Positions 1-6,054 are shown, counted from the first letter of the stretch. The stretch is 11,173 nt of DNA from Candidatus Azambacteria bacterium (GCA_024654415.1 JANLHQ010000010.1:1-11173); one strand, 5' to 3'. Numbers and translations: made by a program. Notes: generated from the letters alone by a model not told the origin.

Positions 1-1116
1 CTCACCATGGTGTTAGGAAGGGATGTTTCAGGGAGCTTACAGTATGCTGATATTGATAAAATGCCGCACCTTTTAATTGCAGGTACTACGGGGTCGGGTA
101 AGAGCGTGTGTCTCCATGCAATACTTACGAGCTTGTTATATAAGAATTACCCGCAGATGTTAAAGCTGGTAATTATTGATCCTAAGCGTATTGAGCTTGC
201 GGCATATAACGGCATTCCACACTTGCTTACGCCGATTATTATTGAGCGCGATAAGGCAATCGCGGCTTTGCGATGGGCAGCACGGGAAATGGAACGACGG
301 TATGAATTCCTTGCTCAGTTTAAAGTGCGCAATATTTCTTCCTATAATGCGCAGATCGCAAAAGGCGAGCATGATGAGCGCATTATGCCGTATATCGTCA
401 TCGTGATTGACGAGCTCGCAGACCTGATGTCTTCGTCCGCAAAGGAGGTAGAGGCGGCTATCGTGCGACTCGCACAGATGTCTCGCGCGGTAGGTATCCA
501 TCTTATCATTTCCACGCAACGCCCATCGGTAGAGGTAATCACGGGACTCATTAAGGCGAACATCCCTAGCCGTATAGCGTTTCAGGTAGCATCGCTCGTT
601 GATTCGCGCACAATTCTTGATATGTCGGGTGCTGAGAAATTACTAGGGAATGGCGACATGTTGTTCTTACCGCCTGAAGCATCAAGACCGCGGCGTATCC
701 AAGGAGCATTCGTGTCTGAAAAAGAAGTAAAAATGATTACCGATTACATTCGTGAGACCGCAGAGAGTATTCCTCTTATTGCGGGAGCAGAGCCGGCAGT
801 AGATAGTATTGAACACGCACTTGAAAAGCCGCATTCAGTTGCAGGAAACGGCGGAGGGTGGGAAAGCGACGGTGCGGCTGATGGAAGCGACGAAGATCTT
901 CTGGTGCGCGCTAAAGAGGTTATCGCGCATGCGCAGAAAGCATCAGCATCTTTACTACAACGGCGGTTGAAGCTCGGATATGCGCGAGCCGCGCGCATTA
1001 TGGACCTACTCGAAGAAGAAGGGTGTATTAGTCCGCAGGATGGCGCTAAGCCTCGTCATGTGTTCATCGAGCCTCCCGCGGAAGCATCTGGTGAATTCGA
1101 GAACGACGATGAGTAA
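1..1116 (+). CDS. ftsK: DNA translocase FtsK, C-terminal motor and gamma domains (5' end outside window)
   Basis: This is the hexameric ATP-driven DNA pump that moves chromosome ends away from the closing septum. The reading frame is open from base 1 (Leu-Thr before the first Met at base 7). In relatives the LT-x-LG-D-SG segment lies inside the motor domain, so the gene starts upstream and the Met is not a start. Counting from base 1, the Walker A motif GTTGSGKS is at residues 28-35, Walker B VIVIDE at 133-138 and STQRPS at 171-176. After an acidic and Gly-rich linker comes a winged-helix gamma domain (about 299-354, with LLQRRLKLGYARAARIMDLLE), which in FtsK/SpoIIIE proteins reads the polar KOPS/SRS sequences. 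The N-terminal membrane part is not visible. The next gene overlaps its stop by 8 bases. Identification is firm. Confidence 0.96.
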   Translation, partial: LTMVLGRDVSGSLQYADIDKMPHLLIAGTTGSGKSVCLHAILTSLLYKNYPQMLKLVIIDPKRIELAAYNGIPHLLTPIIIERDKAIAALRWAAREMERRYEFLAQFKVRNISSYNAQIAKGEHDERIMPYIVIVIDELADLMSSSAKEVEAAIVRLAQMSRAVGIHLIISTQRPSVEVITGLIKANIPSRIAFQVASLVDSRTILDMSGAEKLLGNGDMLFLPPEASRPRRIQGAFVSEKEVKMITDYIRETAESIPLIAGAEPAVDSIEHALEKPHSVAGNGGGWESDGAADGSDEDLLVRAKEVIAHAQKASASLLQRRLKLGYARAARIMDLLEEEGCISPQDGAKPRHVFIEPPAEASGEFENDDE

Positions 1117-1474
1117 TAGTATGCGTTCAGTGGCTATCACACCTCATGTGATCCGCGTCATAGTGCTTGCCATTATTTTAGTTGGCATCGGTGGATATTT
1201 TGGGTGGCAACTATACAACCTTTTTCGTCCGCCTTTTTTAGTGGTAACAAATCCTATAGGTGATATAATAACAGAGGAGCAAGTCATTGATTTCTCAGGA
1301 CGTACGCAAAAAGAGAGCGATACCTCAATCAATGGAACACATATAGAGGTGACGGATACAGGGGTATTTCGGGAGCAGTTCCCATTACAGGACGGAATGA
1401 ATGTTTTTGAGGTGAGATCAGTAAATAAATTTGGAAAGGAAACAAAACTTATTCGAAGAATTATTAAGCAATAA
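1109..1474 (+). CDS. Small membrane-anchored protein with Ig-like (glucodextranase-B-like) domain
   Basis: This is a 121-residue protein of unknown function. A hydrophobic helix at about residues 16-36 (VIVLAIILVGIGGYFGW within it) anchors the N-terminus. The remainder is a small beta-rich domain with the pattern P-FLVV-NP, 'V-DFSGRT', 'INGT-I-V-DTGVF', 'LQDGMNVFEV' and 'NKFGKET'. This resembles the Ig-like bacterial domains typified by glucodextranase domain B, and probably lies outside the membrane. I chose ATG 1109, which overlaps the ftsK stop by 8 bases. A longer frame from 980 would read deep into ftsK, and ATG 1121 is an alternative. recA starts 4 bases after its stop, so the three genes probably share a transcript. 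The domain match is by eye; a role in the envelope or at the division site is inference from position only. Confidence 0.8.
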   Translation: MSNSMRSVAITPHVIRVIVLAIILVGIGGYFGWQLYNLFRPPFLVVTNPIGDIITEEQVIDFSGRTQKESDTSINGTHIEVTDTGVFREQFPLQDGMNVFEVRSVNKFGKETKLIRRIIKQ

Positions 1475-1478
1475 GGGT

Positions 1479-2522
1479 ATGGCAAAAGAAGAACAAAAAG
1501 AAGAAACGCAAAAAGAAAAATCCGTCGCGCAGGCAGTACAAGAAATACAAGAAAAGTTCGGCGAGGGGTCTATTATGCGGCTGGGCGATACTAAGAAGGT
1601 AAATATTCCCGCGATACCGACGGGCTCGATTTCACTCGACGTTGCGCTTGGCGTTGGGGGCGTGCCACGAGGAAGGATCATCGAAGTATATGGGCCTGAG
1701 TCATCGGGCAAAACAACGCTCGCGTTGCATATCGTTGCGAATGCGCAGAAAAAAGGAGGCGTGGCGGCATTTGTAGACGCGGAGCACGCGCTTGACCCCG
1801 AATACGCAAAAAAGATCGGCGTAAACGTAGGCCAACTTCTTATTTCACAGCCAGACACCGGTGAGCAGGCACTTGAGATCGTGGAAACGCTCGTAAAGTC
1901 GGGTGGCGTAGACGTGATCGTGGTGGATTCGGTTGCCGCACTTACGCCCCGGGCGGAAATCGAGGGTGAGATGGGTCAACAGCATATGGGTCTGCAGGCG
2001 CGGCTGATGTCGCATGCATTGCGCAAGCTTACATCTGTTGTTTCAAAAACGCATACAACAGTTATTTTTATCAACCAGATTCGAATGCAGATTGGAGTTT
2101 TCTTTGGTAATCCCGAAGTGACGCCCGGAGGAAAGGCGCTGAAGTTTTATGCATCGGTGCGCATTGAGGTGCGTAAGGCGGCGCAGATCAAGAAAGGGGA
2201 AGATGTTGTGGGTAATAGAGTGAAGGCGAAAGTGGTGAAAAACAAAGTCGCCCCGCCGTTTAAAACCGCGGAGTTCGATATCATGTATAACGAGGGTATT
2301 TCGTATGAGAGCGACCTTATTACGCTTGCGTTCAAACACGGCATTATCAAAAAAAGCGGTACATGGCTTTCGTACAATAATGAAAAGATCGGACAGGGGC
2401 TTGATGCGGGCAGAAAACTGCTGAAAGCGGAGCCGGCGCTTGCGGAAAAGATAGCAGCAGAAGTGAAGGTGATAATAACGCAAGAGCAAAAAGCGTTCGC
2501 AGACGAAGGTGAAAGAAAGTAG
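1479..2522 (+). CDS. recA: Recombinase RecA
   Basis: RecA coats single-stranded DNA and drives homologous pairing, strand exchange and LexA-type self-cleavage. The 347-residue product has the usual RecA length. Walker A GPESSGKT is at residues 72-79, the catalytic Glu is in FVDAEH (E102), Walker B VIVVD is at 146-150, loop L1 is EGEMGQQHMGLQ (162-173) and loop L2 is around NQIRMQIGVFFGNPEVTPGG (199-218). In L2 the common TTTGG is VTPGG, a mild divergence. ATG 1479 is preferred over an upstream TTG at 1431, which would add 16 residues that overlap the previous gene; a weak AAGGG sits just before the ATG. It is probably co-transcribed with ftsK and the small membrane gene. It ends in TAG, the only non-TAA stop among the complete genes, and a strong hairpin follows. 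Confidence 0.98.
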   Translation: MAKEEQKEETQKEKSVAQAVQEIQEKFGEGSIMRLGDTKKVNIPAIPTGSISLDVALGVGGVPRGRIIEVYGPESSGKTTLALHIVANAQKKGGVAAFVDAEHALDPEYAKKIGVNVGQLLISQPDTGEQALEIVETLVKSGGVDVIVVDSVAALTPRAEIEGEMGQQHMGLQARLMSHALRKLTSVVSKTHTTVIFINQIRMQIGVFFGNPEVTPGGKALKFYASVRIEVRKAAQIKKGEDVVGNRVKAKVVKNKVAPPFKTAEFDIMYNEGISYESDLITLAFKHGIIKKSGTWLSYNNEKIGQGLDAGRKLLKAEPALAEKIAAEVKVIITQEQKAFADEGERK

Positions 2523-2549
2523 ATTTTTTGAGCGCGTTGCTTAAAAGAA

Positions 2550-2576
2550 AAAGAGGGTCTTTCAAAGACCCTCTTT
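2550..2576. terminator. Bidirectional terminator between convergent recA and PLD-like gene
   Basis: A perfect 13-base inverted repeat (AAAGAGGGTCTTT / AAAGACCCTCTTT) with a one-base centre gives a strong hairpin. Its arms end in T-runs on both strands. It lies 28 bases past the recA stop and 22 bases past the end of the convergent minus-strand gene, so it can serve both. Confidence 0.88.
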
Positions 2577-2597
2577 ATTTCTGTGCCAGGGAAGTTT

Positions 2598-3161
2598 TTA
2601 GATGGTTTCTAGTCTTAGCAGCACTAACTGTGCCTTATCAGCAAAGTCAAAAAGTTCATCCCCAAACTCCCCAACGTTAAAACAGCCTGTCGTGAGATGT
2701 TTTTTGATGTCCAATTCGAACATCATGGCATTGTTCCCTTTCTCGGTTTTGACTATCATGAAATGATTTCTAAAGTCTTTTAGGAGATCATTTGCTAAAT
2801 AAATAGAAATCCTATCCCTGTAATTTACAAGATAAGACAAAAATTTATTTTGTGGCAACGTATCGGCTCCCAACTGATTAAATTGGAGAATTATTATCAG
2901 CTGACTCCCATTCTTTTGAATAAAACCAAGGGCAGCATCCATGACCTCAGTTTTCCCATATATGAGGGGATTTAAGTGGTCAGATAGAATGCATACTTTT
3001 CCTTCCGCCTCATCAAAAAGCGCCTCGATCATAACCGAGGCACGTTCATTGGAGCTGCAGTCTTGGTACTCATTTGATCCCTTTCTAGCGAGTAGGTCGA
3101 GTATTCTTTTAAACTCACTTCCAGCGAGTAGGTCGAGTATTTTTTTATACGCACTTTCCAT
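2598..3161 (-). CDS. Hypothetical protein, possible PLD-like (HKD-fold) domain
   Basis: This is a 187-residue protein that I cannot assign firmly. The middle and end ('CILSDHLNPLIY', 'LIIILQFNQLG', 'ISIYLANDLLKDFRNHFMIV', 'AMMFELDIKKHLTTGCFN', 'GDELFDFADKAQ') have the rhythm of short phospholipase-D-like domains found as stand-alone sensor or nuclease-like proteins. There is an HFMIVK in the place of the HxK motif but no clear GSxN, so catalysis is doubtful. The N-terminus holds a tandem ILDLLA duplication. I chose ATG 3161 because GGAGG lies 8 bases upstream, the best SD in the window; the frame stays open upstream to 3275 across the promoter. The gene is AT-richer than its neighbours and sits alone between two conserved operons, which suggests acquisition. 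Function unknown. Confidence 0.82.
   Translation of the reverse strand: MESAYKKILDLLAGSEFKRILDLLARKGSNEYQDCSSNERASVMIEALFDEAEGKVCILSDHLNPLIYGKTEVMDAALGFIQKNGSQLIIILQFNQLGADTLPQNKFLSYLVNYRDRISIYLANDLLKDFRNHFMIVKTEKGNNAMMFELDIKKHLTTGCFNVGEFGDELFDFADKAQLVLLRLETI
3087..3141 (-). repeat. Tandem duplication in the 5' end of the PLD-like gene
   Basis: AGCGAGTAGGTCGAGTATT (plus strand) occurs at 3087-3105 and again, identical over 19 bases, at 3123-3141. The offset is 36 bases, or exactly 12 codons. The protein therefore reads KKILDLLAGSEF then KRILDLLARKGS, two similar amphipathic helical turns. The identity looks recent. Confidence 0.85.
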
Positions 3162-3243
3162 GATATTTTCCTCCGTTTCTTTAGGGTTACGCCCTTGGGG
3201 CGGGCTATATATGTTTTTTAAGGAACTCTTTCTACCATGGTGT

Positions 3244-3271
3244 ATTATACATAAAAAACACCATCCTTCAA
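3244..3271 (-). promoter_or_regulatory. Promoter of the PLD-like gene, with flanking inverted repeat
   Basis: On the minus strand TTGAAG is followed after 16 bases by a perfect TATAAT (plus 3244-3249). This gives a leader of roughly 75 bases before ATG 3161. A 7-base inverted repeat ATGGTGT / ACACCAT (3237-3243 and 3258-3264) brackets the -10 box and could be an operator. The leader also contains a GC-rich hairpin CGCCC-TTG-GGGCG (3190-3202) upstream of the GGAGG. The promoter is convincing; the operator and hairpin roles are inference. Confidence 0.6.
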
Positions 3272-3328
3272 GCATCTAAAAGAAGAAAATAAGAAACATG
3301 ATAAATACCGGTTTTGTGATTGTGAAAT

Positions 3329-3362
3329 TACAATAAACACCCCCCATGGGGTGTTTATTGTA
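3329..3362. terminator. Terminator of the rpsF-ssb-rpsR operon
   Basis: A 15-bp perfect stem with a 4-base loop is formed by arms 3329-3343 and 3348-3362, with core CAAUAAACACCCC / GGGGUGUUUAUUG. It lies 20 bases past the rpsR stop. The arm leaving the hairpin is T-rich on either strand, so it can act for the minus-strand operon. Confidence 0.8.
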
Positions 3363-3382
3363 TCTGATGTGCGTGAAGGGAG

Positions 3383-3670
3383 TTAGAGGGGAAAACAGGA
3401 GTTCTTATCGATTGTCGTAGGCATAATTGCCATGTAGCGTGCTCGCTTAATGCTTTCTGCGACCATGCGCTGATGCTTTGCGCAGGTGCCGGTTCGTTGT
3501 CGTGGGAATACTTTTGCACGCATGGAAACGAGGGTGCGCAAAAACGCCGTATCCTTATAGTCGATCCATTGCGTGTTCGTTGAGCAGAAGCGGCATTGCT
3601 TCTTTTCTTTGCTGAACTGTTCGATCATACTGCGCACTGATCTCGATCTTTTTTTATTTGTTGGTGGCAT
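3383..3670 (-). CDS. rpsR: 30S ribosomal protein S18 (bS18)
   Basis: bS18 binds in the platform of the small ribosomal subunit beside bS6. The product has 95 residues, slightly longer than the usual 75-80 because of a basic N-terminal tail. The family signature is present: CRFC (26-29), IDYKD (36-40), PRQRTGTCAKHQR (56-68) and IKRARYMAIMP. Two cysteines in CxxC plus Cys63 and His66 could form a zinc site, as in cysteine-bearing (C+) S18 paralogues. It is the last gene of the rpsF-ssb-rpsR operon, 18 bases after ssb, and no SD is visible before the ATG. The usual fourth gene, rplI (L9), is absent; a terminator follows instead. Confidence 0.96.
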   Translation of the reverse strand: MPPTNKKRSRSVRSMIEQFSKEKKQCRFCSTNTQWIDYKDTAFLRTLVSMRAKVFPRQRTGTCAKHQRMVAESIKRARYMAIMPTTIDKNSCFPL

Positions 3671-3688
3671 AGTGGTGGTGAGTAGCTG

Positions 3689-4123
3689 TTAAAAAGGAAT
3701 GTCTTTTACTTGAATCTCATCTTCAATGATAGGTACATCTTCCTCTGCGGGTGAGTGTGAATCTCGTCCGCCTGATGAAGGAGCACCGCCTCCCCCTAAC
3801 TTAGGACCCATTTGCATGTTTTCTGCGATAATCTCTGTGCGGAATTTTTTTGTGCCATCTGGCGCTTCCCATGTTCGTGTCTCGATCCTTCCTTCAACAA
3901 GTGCGAGCTGGCCTCTTTTGAGGTATTGTGCGCAAATCTCTCCGAGGCGACCCCACGCAACTATATTATGAAATTCTACTTTTTGCTGGCGTTGTTTCTG
4001 TTGGTCAAAATAAAAACGATTGGTGGCGATGCCGAACGTAGTAACGGTTTGGCCGGAAGGAGTGGTTTTTGATTCTGGATCTCGTGTGAGATTTCCCAAG
4101 ATCATTGCTTTGTTGAGATTCAT
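3689..4123 (-). CDS. ssb: Single-stranded DNA-binding protein SSB
   Basis: SSB protects single-stranded DNA and recruits repair and replication partners. The 144-residue product has an N-terminal OB fold (about 1-105) that opens with MNLNKAMILGNLTRDPE and contains the family signatures FHNIVAWGRLGE, YLKRGQLALVEGRI and the ENMQM strand. A Gly/Ser-rich linker (LGGGGAPSSGG) follows, then an acidic tail ending DIPF. That tail is the conserved partner-docking tip, here DEIQVKDIPF. The gene lies between rpsF (14 bases upstream) and rpsR, the classical arrangement. The clear tip and OB motifs make this certain. Confidence 0.97.
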   Translation of the reverse strand: MNLNKAMILGNLTRDPESKTTPSGQTVTTFGIATNRFYFDQQKQRQQKVEFHNIVAWGRLGEICAQYLKRGQLALVEGRIETRTWEAPDGTKKFRTEIIAENMQMGPKLGGGGAPSSGGRDSHSPAEEDVPIIEDEIQVKDIPF

Positions 4124-4137
4124 AGGACTCTGTGAAG

Positions 4138-4629
4138 TTATTTATTCAATACTTCTTCAAGCTTCTTGTCGAGATCTCCAAGATCGGCCTTCTTTTCTTC
4201 TTGTACTGAAACCGCGCCTTCTTTCTTGAAGATAGATTTTTCTACCGCCTCTTTATCCATTACATCTTTTTGTGTTTTTTCGTATGCAGCCGCTTGCGCT
4301 GGTTTTTTAAGTTGTGCGAGCTGGCTCTTGTCTACGGTGATAATAAGGTGTCGTAATACAGATGAATCGAGGATAAGTTTTTTACCGAGGTCTTTTATGG
4401 TGCTTGGGACGGCGAGGAAGTGAAACCAGCCAAAATAGCCCTGGTTTTTATTTTTGATAGCATATGCGAGGCGTCGTTTAAATGGCGCTTCTTCTTTGCT
4501 TACCTCATCCGCGCGAACACCGAGCATATCCTTGATCTTCTGGGAATATGCAATAGCCTCCTCATCAGTGATGTCGGGGGAGATAAAATAAGAAAGCTCA
4601 TAGAGCTTTTTTTCTGTGTTTTCTGGCAT
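4138..4629 (-). CDS. rpsF: 30S ribosomal protein S6 (bS6)
   Basis: bS6 pairs with bS18 on the platform of the 30S subunit. The product has 163 residues. Residues 7-100 are the S6 fold: YELSYFISPDITDEEA, a KRRLAYAIKNKNQGYF strand (where the family has 'RRLAYPI-K---G-Y') and the VLRHLIITVDK strand. A charged Lys/Glu/Ala-rich extension of about 60 residues follows and is probably disordered or helical, longer than in most S6 proteins. It is the first gene of the operon and starts at ATG 4629. The distance to the suggested promoter leaves almost no leader, and no SD is visible. Identification rests on the strands named and on operon order. Confidence 0.95.
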   Translation of the reverse strand: MPENTEKKLYELSYFISPDITDEEAIAYSQKIKDMLGVRADEVSKEEAPFKRRLAYAIKNKNQGYFGWFHFLAVPSTIKDLGKKLILDSSVLRHLIITVDKSQLAQLKKPAQAAAYEKTQKDVMDKEAVEKSIFKKEGAVSVQEEKKADLGDLDKKLEEVLNK

Positions 4630-4638
4630 ACAGGGAAT

Positions 4639-4667
4639 ACTGTACTATAGGGCGTATAAAAATGCAA
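4639..4667 (-). promoter_or_regulatory. Possible promoter of rpsF-ssb-rpsR
   Basis: On the minus strand TTGCAT is followed after 17 bases by TACAGT (plus 4639-4644), 9 bases before the rpsF ATG. An overlapping TATAGT is an alternative -10. The matches are moderate (4 of 6 each), so this is a suggestion. Confidence 0.35.
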
Positions 4668-4709
4668 TACCTTGCTGATTATTATGCCTTGAACCCAGTT
4701 TTGAGCGAC

Positions 4710-4964
4710 TTATTCGTATATTCCTTGGCGGTGGCCGATGCGGACAACGAGGACAAGCAGCTCTTTTTTATATACTGCGTAGATAATGCGATAAGGCCAC
4801 ACGCGGGCTGAATACAAGCCGCCAAACTCTCCTTTGAGTTTTTTCCCGGAAAAGGGGCTTTCTTCCAGACCATGTAGCGCCAGCAGAATTCTTACTCTAT
4901 CACGAGCTTTTATTTTAGCGAGGTCCTTTTCCGCCTTTGGCGCGAAGCGTATGTGATATTCCAT
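4710..4964 (-). CDS. RelE/ParE-superfamily toxin (TA module 1)
   Basis: An 84-residue toxin of the RelE/ParE fold, probably a ribosome-dependent mRNA nuclease or gyrase inhibitor. The signature is typical: YHIRFAPKAEKDLAKI at the start, a LKGEFGGLYSARVWPYRIIYAV core and the C-terminal strand VVRIGHRQGIYE, with the conserved R-x-GHR-x-x-x-Y end that carries catalytic basic residues in RelE-type nucleases. The ATG at 4964 lies inside the antitoxin gene (50-base overlap) and has no SD, so translation is probably coupled. The stop lies 80 bases before the rpsF start on the same strand. Confidence 0.92.
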   Translation of the reverse strand: MEYHIRFAPKAEKDLAKIKARDRVRILLALHGLEESPFSGKKLKGEFGGLYSARVWPYRIIYAVYKKELLVLVVRIGHRQGIYE

Positions 4965-5271
4965 GCGTGCGTTTTTGTATCGTTGTTGCTTTCTTGCCGC
5001 CGGTTATTTCTTCCAAGGTCTTATATTTTTTGTATGCCTTTGTCGCAACGGCATGACGAGCTTGTTCGGCGTCTTTTTTCAGATCAGGGAACTCCTGTAT
5101 GACCTCGAGTGTTTCCTGCCATGATTCAAATTCGTCTGCCGACATAATAACAACATACGGCCGTCCTTTTTCAGTGAGGGTATAGTGAATGTACGGCTTT
5201 TGAACCTTTTGTGCTATCTGAAAGATCTTTTTTCGCGCTTCGGATATTGATAGTGTGGTTTGCGTATTCAT
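4915..5271 (-). CDS. Phd/YefM-family antitoxin (TA module 1)
   Basis: A 118-residue antitoxin of the Phd/YefM fold. Residues 1-55 fit it: TLSISEARKKIFQIAQKVQ, then YTLTEKGRPYVVIMSADEFESW, the usual DNA-binding and dimer part. The C-terminal half (KKDAEQARHAVATKAYKKYKTLEEI) would wrap the toxin. About 30 basic residues follow, partly encoded within the toxin start; this tail is longer than usual and may be an extension or an old frameshift. I chose ATG 5271: it lies directly downstream of a promoter and inside an inverted repeat, while the frame upstream (to 5307) runs through the promoter. Antitoxins of this type normally repress their own operon, which agrees with the repeat. Confidence 0.88.
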   Translation of the reverse strand: MNTQTTLSISEARKKIFQIAQKVQKPYIHYTLTEKGRPYVVIMSADEFESWQETLEVIQEFPDLKKDAEQARHAVATKAYKKYKTLEEITGGKKATTIQKRTHGISHTLRAKGGKGPR

Positions 5272-5298
5272 ATGTACATAATAGCGTACATATGAATA
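5265..5298. promoter_or_regulatory. Operator: 13-bp perfect inverted repeat around the -10 box and start codon
   Basis: TATTCATATGTAC (5265-5277) and GTACATATGAATA (5286-5298) are perfect inverted copies separated by 8 bases that contain most of the -10 box. Each arm holds the palindrome CATATG, and one arm includes the antitoxin start codon. Position and symmetry suit autorepression by the Phd/YefM dimer. Confidence 0.72.
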
Positions 5299-5307
5299 GC
5301 TCGTCAA
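5278..5307 (-). promoter_or_regulatory. Promoter of TA module 1 (predicted leaderless)
   Basis: On the minus strand TTGACG, an 18-base spacer and TATTAT (plus 5278-5283) are followed by only 6 bases before ATG 5271. A start about 7 bases past the -10 would fall on the start codon, so the mRNA is predicted to have no leader. Confidence 0.7.
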
Positions 5308-5339
5308 GCGTAGCCCTACTATTTATTTACAAATAGGGA

Positions 5340-5390
5340 TTAGATCCTGAACTCTATCACATTCTCGCCTTTGACGACATATTTTTTACT
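5340..5390 (-). pseudogene. Remnant C: old ychF 3' end (17 codons)
   Basis: On the minus strand this stretch reads SKKYVVKGENVIEFRI and then TAA. The end of the intact YchF in this window is GKEYVVKDGDVIEFKI plus TAA. Ten of 16 residues match, with no gap and the same stop position; about 37 of 51 bases match. The substitutions D/N, K/R and G/E are conservative. It appears to be a decayed ychF end left between TA modules 1 and 2. A hairpin abuts its upstream side, where homology ends. Confidence 0.7.
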
Positions 5391-5435
5391 CCCACCTCCC
5401 TCCGCCTTCGCGAAGGGAGGTGGGTTTTTGTTTTT
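5391..5435 (+). terminator. Strong hairpin with T-run on the plus strand
   Basis: CCCACCTCCCT (5391-5401) pairs with AGGGAGGTGGG (5414-5424), with a further CCTTCGCGAAGG palindrome inside, followed by TTTTTGTTTTT. It is a textbook terminator for plus-strand transcription, but no plus-strand gene lies directly upstream. On the minus strand, where TA module 2 ends 46 bases away, it lacks a T-run. A second small repeat, GTTGAG / CTCAAC, lies at 5441-5458. Confidence 0.72.
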
Positions 5436-5470
5436 GACAAGTTGAGCGAGTACTCAACATGAGCCCAGAG

Positions 5471-5731
5471 TTATTTATACAAATTACTATGAGTGTTCAC
5501 GAGAATAAAAAGAGCTGTATCAATGCCAATCGGTTCATAGAGAGCGCGCGGATCGCCGGTAATATTAATACTGCGATAGCATCCCCATTTTCCGCCCAAC
5601 GCATGATTATGTAAAAGGGGATCAAGCGGATTTTCCATAAATAGCACTATTTTTTCATCGCACTTTTTCTGTTCGCTTATACGCAGTTTTTTATAATGCC
5701 GCTTGAAGTTTCTGTGAAAAATTACATCCAT
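5471..5731 (-). CDS. YafQ-like RelE-superfamily toxin (TA module 2)
   Basis: An 86-residue toxin. FKRHYKKLRISEQKKCDEKI, then NHALGGKWGCYRSINITGDPRALYE and the end FILVNTHSNLYK match the YafQ branch of the RelE fold. In that branch a conserved His near the C-terminus (here the THSNLY His) takes part in mRNA cleavage on the ribosome. It starts 12 bases after the RelB-like antitoxin and is surely co-transcribed with it. Nothing in the sequence suggests inactivation. Confidence 0.9.
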   Translation of the reverse strand: MDVIFHRNFKRHYKKLRISEQKKCDEKIVLFMENPLDPLLHNHALGGKWGCYRSINITGDPRALYEPIGIDTALFILVNTHSNLYK

Positions 5732-5743
5732 TTCGCGCGCAGG

Positions 5744-6019
5744 TTATGAGCGAAGATACTTGAGTGCTTTCGCGGTTGATGTGAAAATAGGAGAAATACT
5801 TTTTTTATTTTCATAATCCTGATGCGCTTCACGGAACAGCTTTTCTACCTCCGGACGAAGTTGTGGCGCCATGGAAAGGGAAAAGGCTCTTTCGCGCACG
5901 AATTCCTTCAGATACGCATTGACAACGGTGCTTAACGGAACGCCAAGCTCCCGGGCGATTTTTTGCGCCCCCTCCTTTACCTCCTTATCGGTTTTGATGT
6001 TTAATACTACTTTGTTCAT
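5744..6019 (-). CDS. RelB/DinJ-family antitoxin (TA module 2)
   Basis: A 91-residue antitoxin with an N-terminal ribbon-helix-helix: MNKVVLNIKTDKEVKEGAQK forms the strand and first helix, and IARELGVPLSTVVNAYLKEFVRER the second, as in RelB/DinJ. The C-terminal half (RPEVEKLFREAHQDYENKK) is charged and would bind the toxin. It is the first gene of its operon and starts at ATG 6019, 6 bases past a strong -10. RelB/DinJ proteins pair with YafQ and RelE toxins and repress their own promoter, which fits the YafQ-like partner here. Confidence 0.93.
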   Translation of the reverse strand: MNKVVLNIKTDKEVKEGAQKIARELGVPLSTVVNAYLKEFVRERAFSLSMAPQLRPEVEKLFREAHQDYENKKSISPIFTSTAKALKYLRS

Positions 6020-6025
6020 ATAACC

Positions 6026-6054
6026 ATTGTATGCACAACAGTTCTATTTGTCAA
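6026..6054 (-). promoter_or_regulatory. Promoter of TA module 2 (predicted leaderless)
   Basis: On the minus strand a perfect TTGACA (plus 6049-6054), a 17-base spacer and TACAAT (plus 6026-6031) lie 6 bases before ATG 6019. It is the best promoter in the window and leaves no room for a leader. An imperfect repeat TTGT-ATGC-ACAA (6027-6038) overlaps the -10 and might bind the RHH antitoxin. Confidence 0.8.

Noticed and set aside
7..9. First ATG of the window as the ftsK start
   Set aside because: The frame is open upstream, and the residues around it (LT-x-LG-D-SG) belong to the interior of the FtsK motor domain.
980..1108. Longer version of the small membrane protein starting inside ftsK
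   Set aside because: It would overlap ftsK by 137 bases and add low-complexity basic residues with no signal or motif. ATG 1109 gives a clean anchor near the N-terminus.
3162..3275. N-terminal extension of the PLD-like protein
   Set aside because: The stretch contains the promoter, the leader hairpin and a GGAGG placed correctly for ATG 3161.
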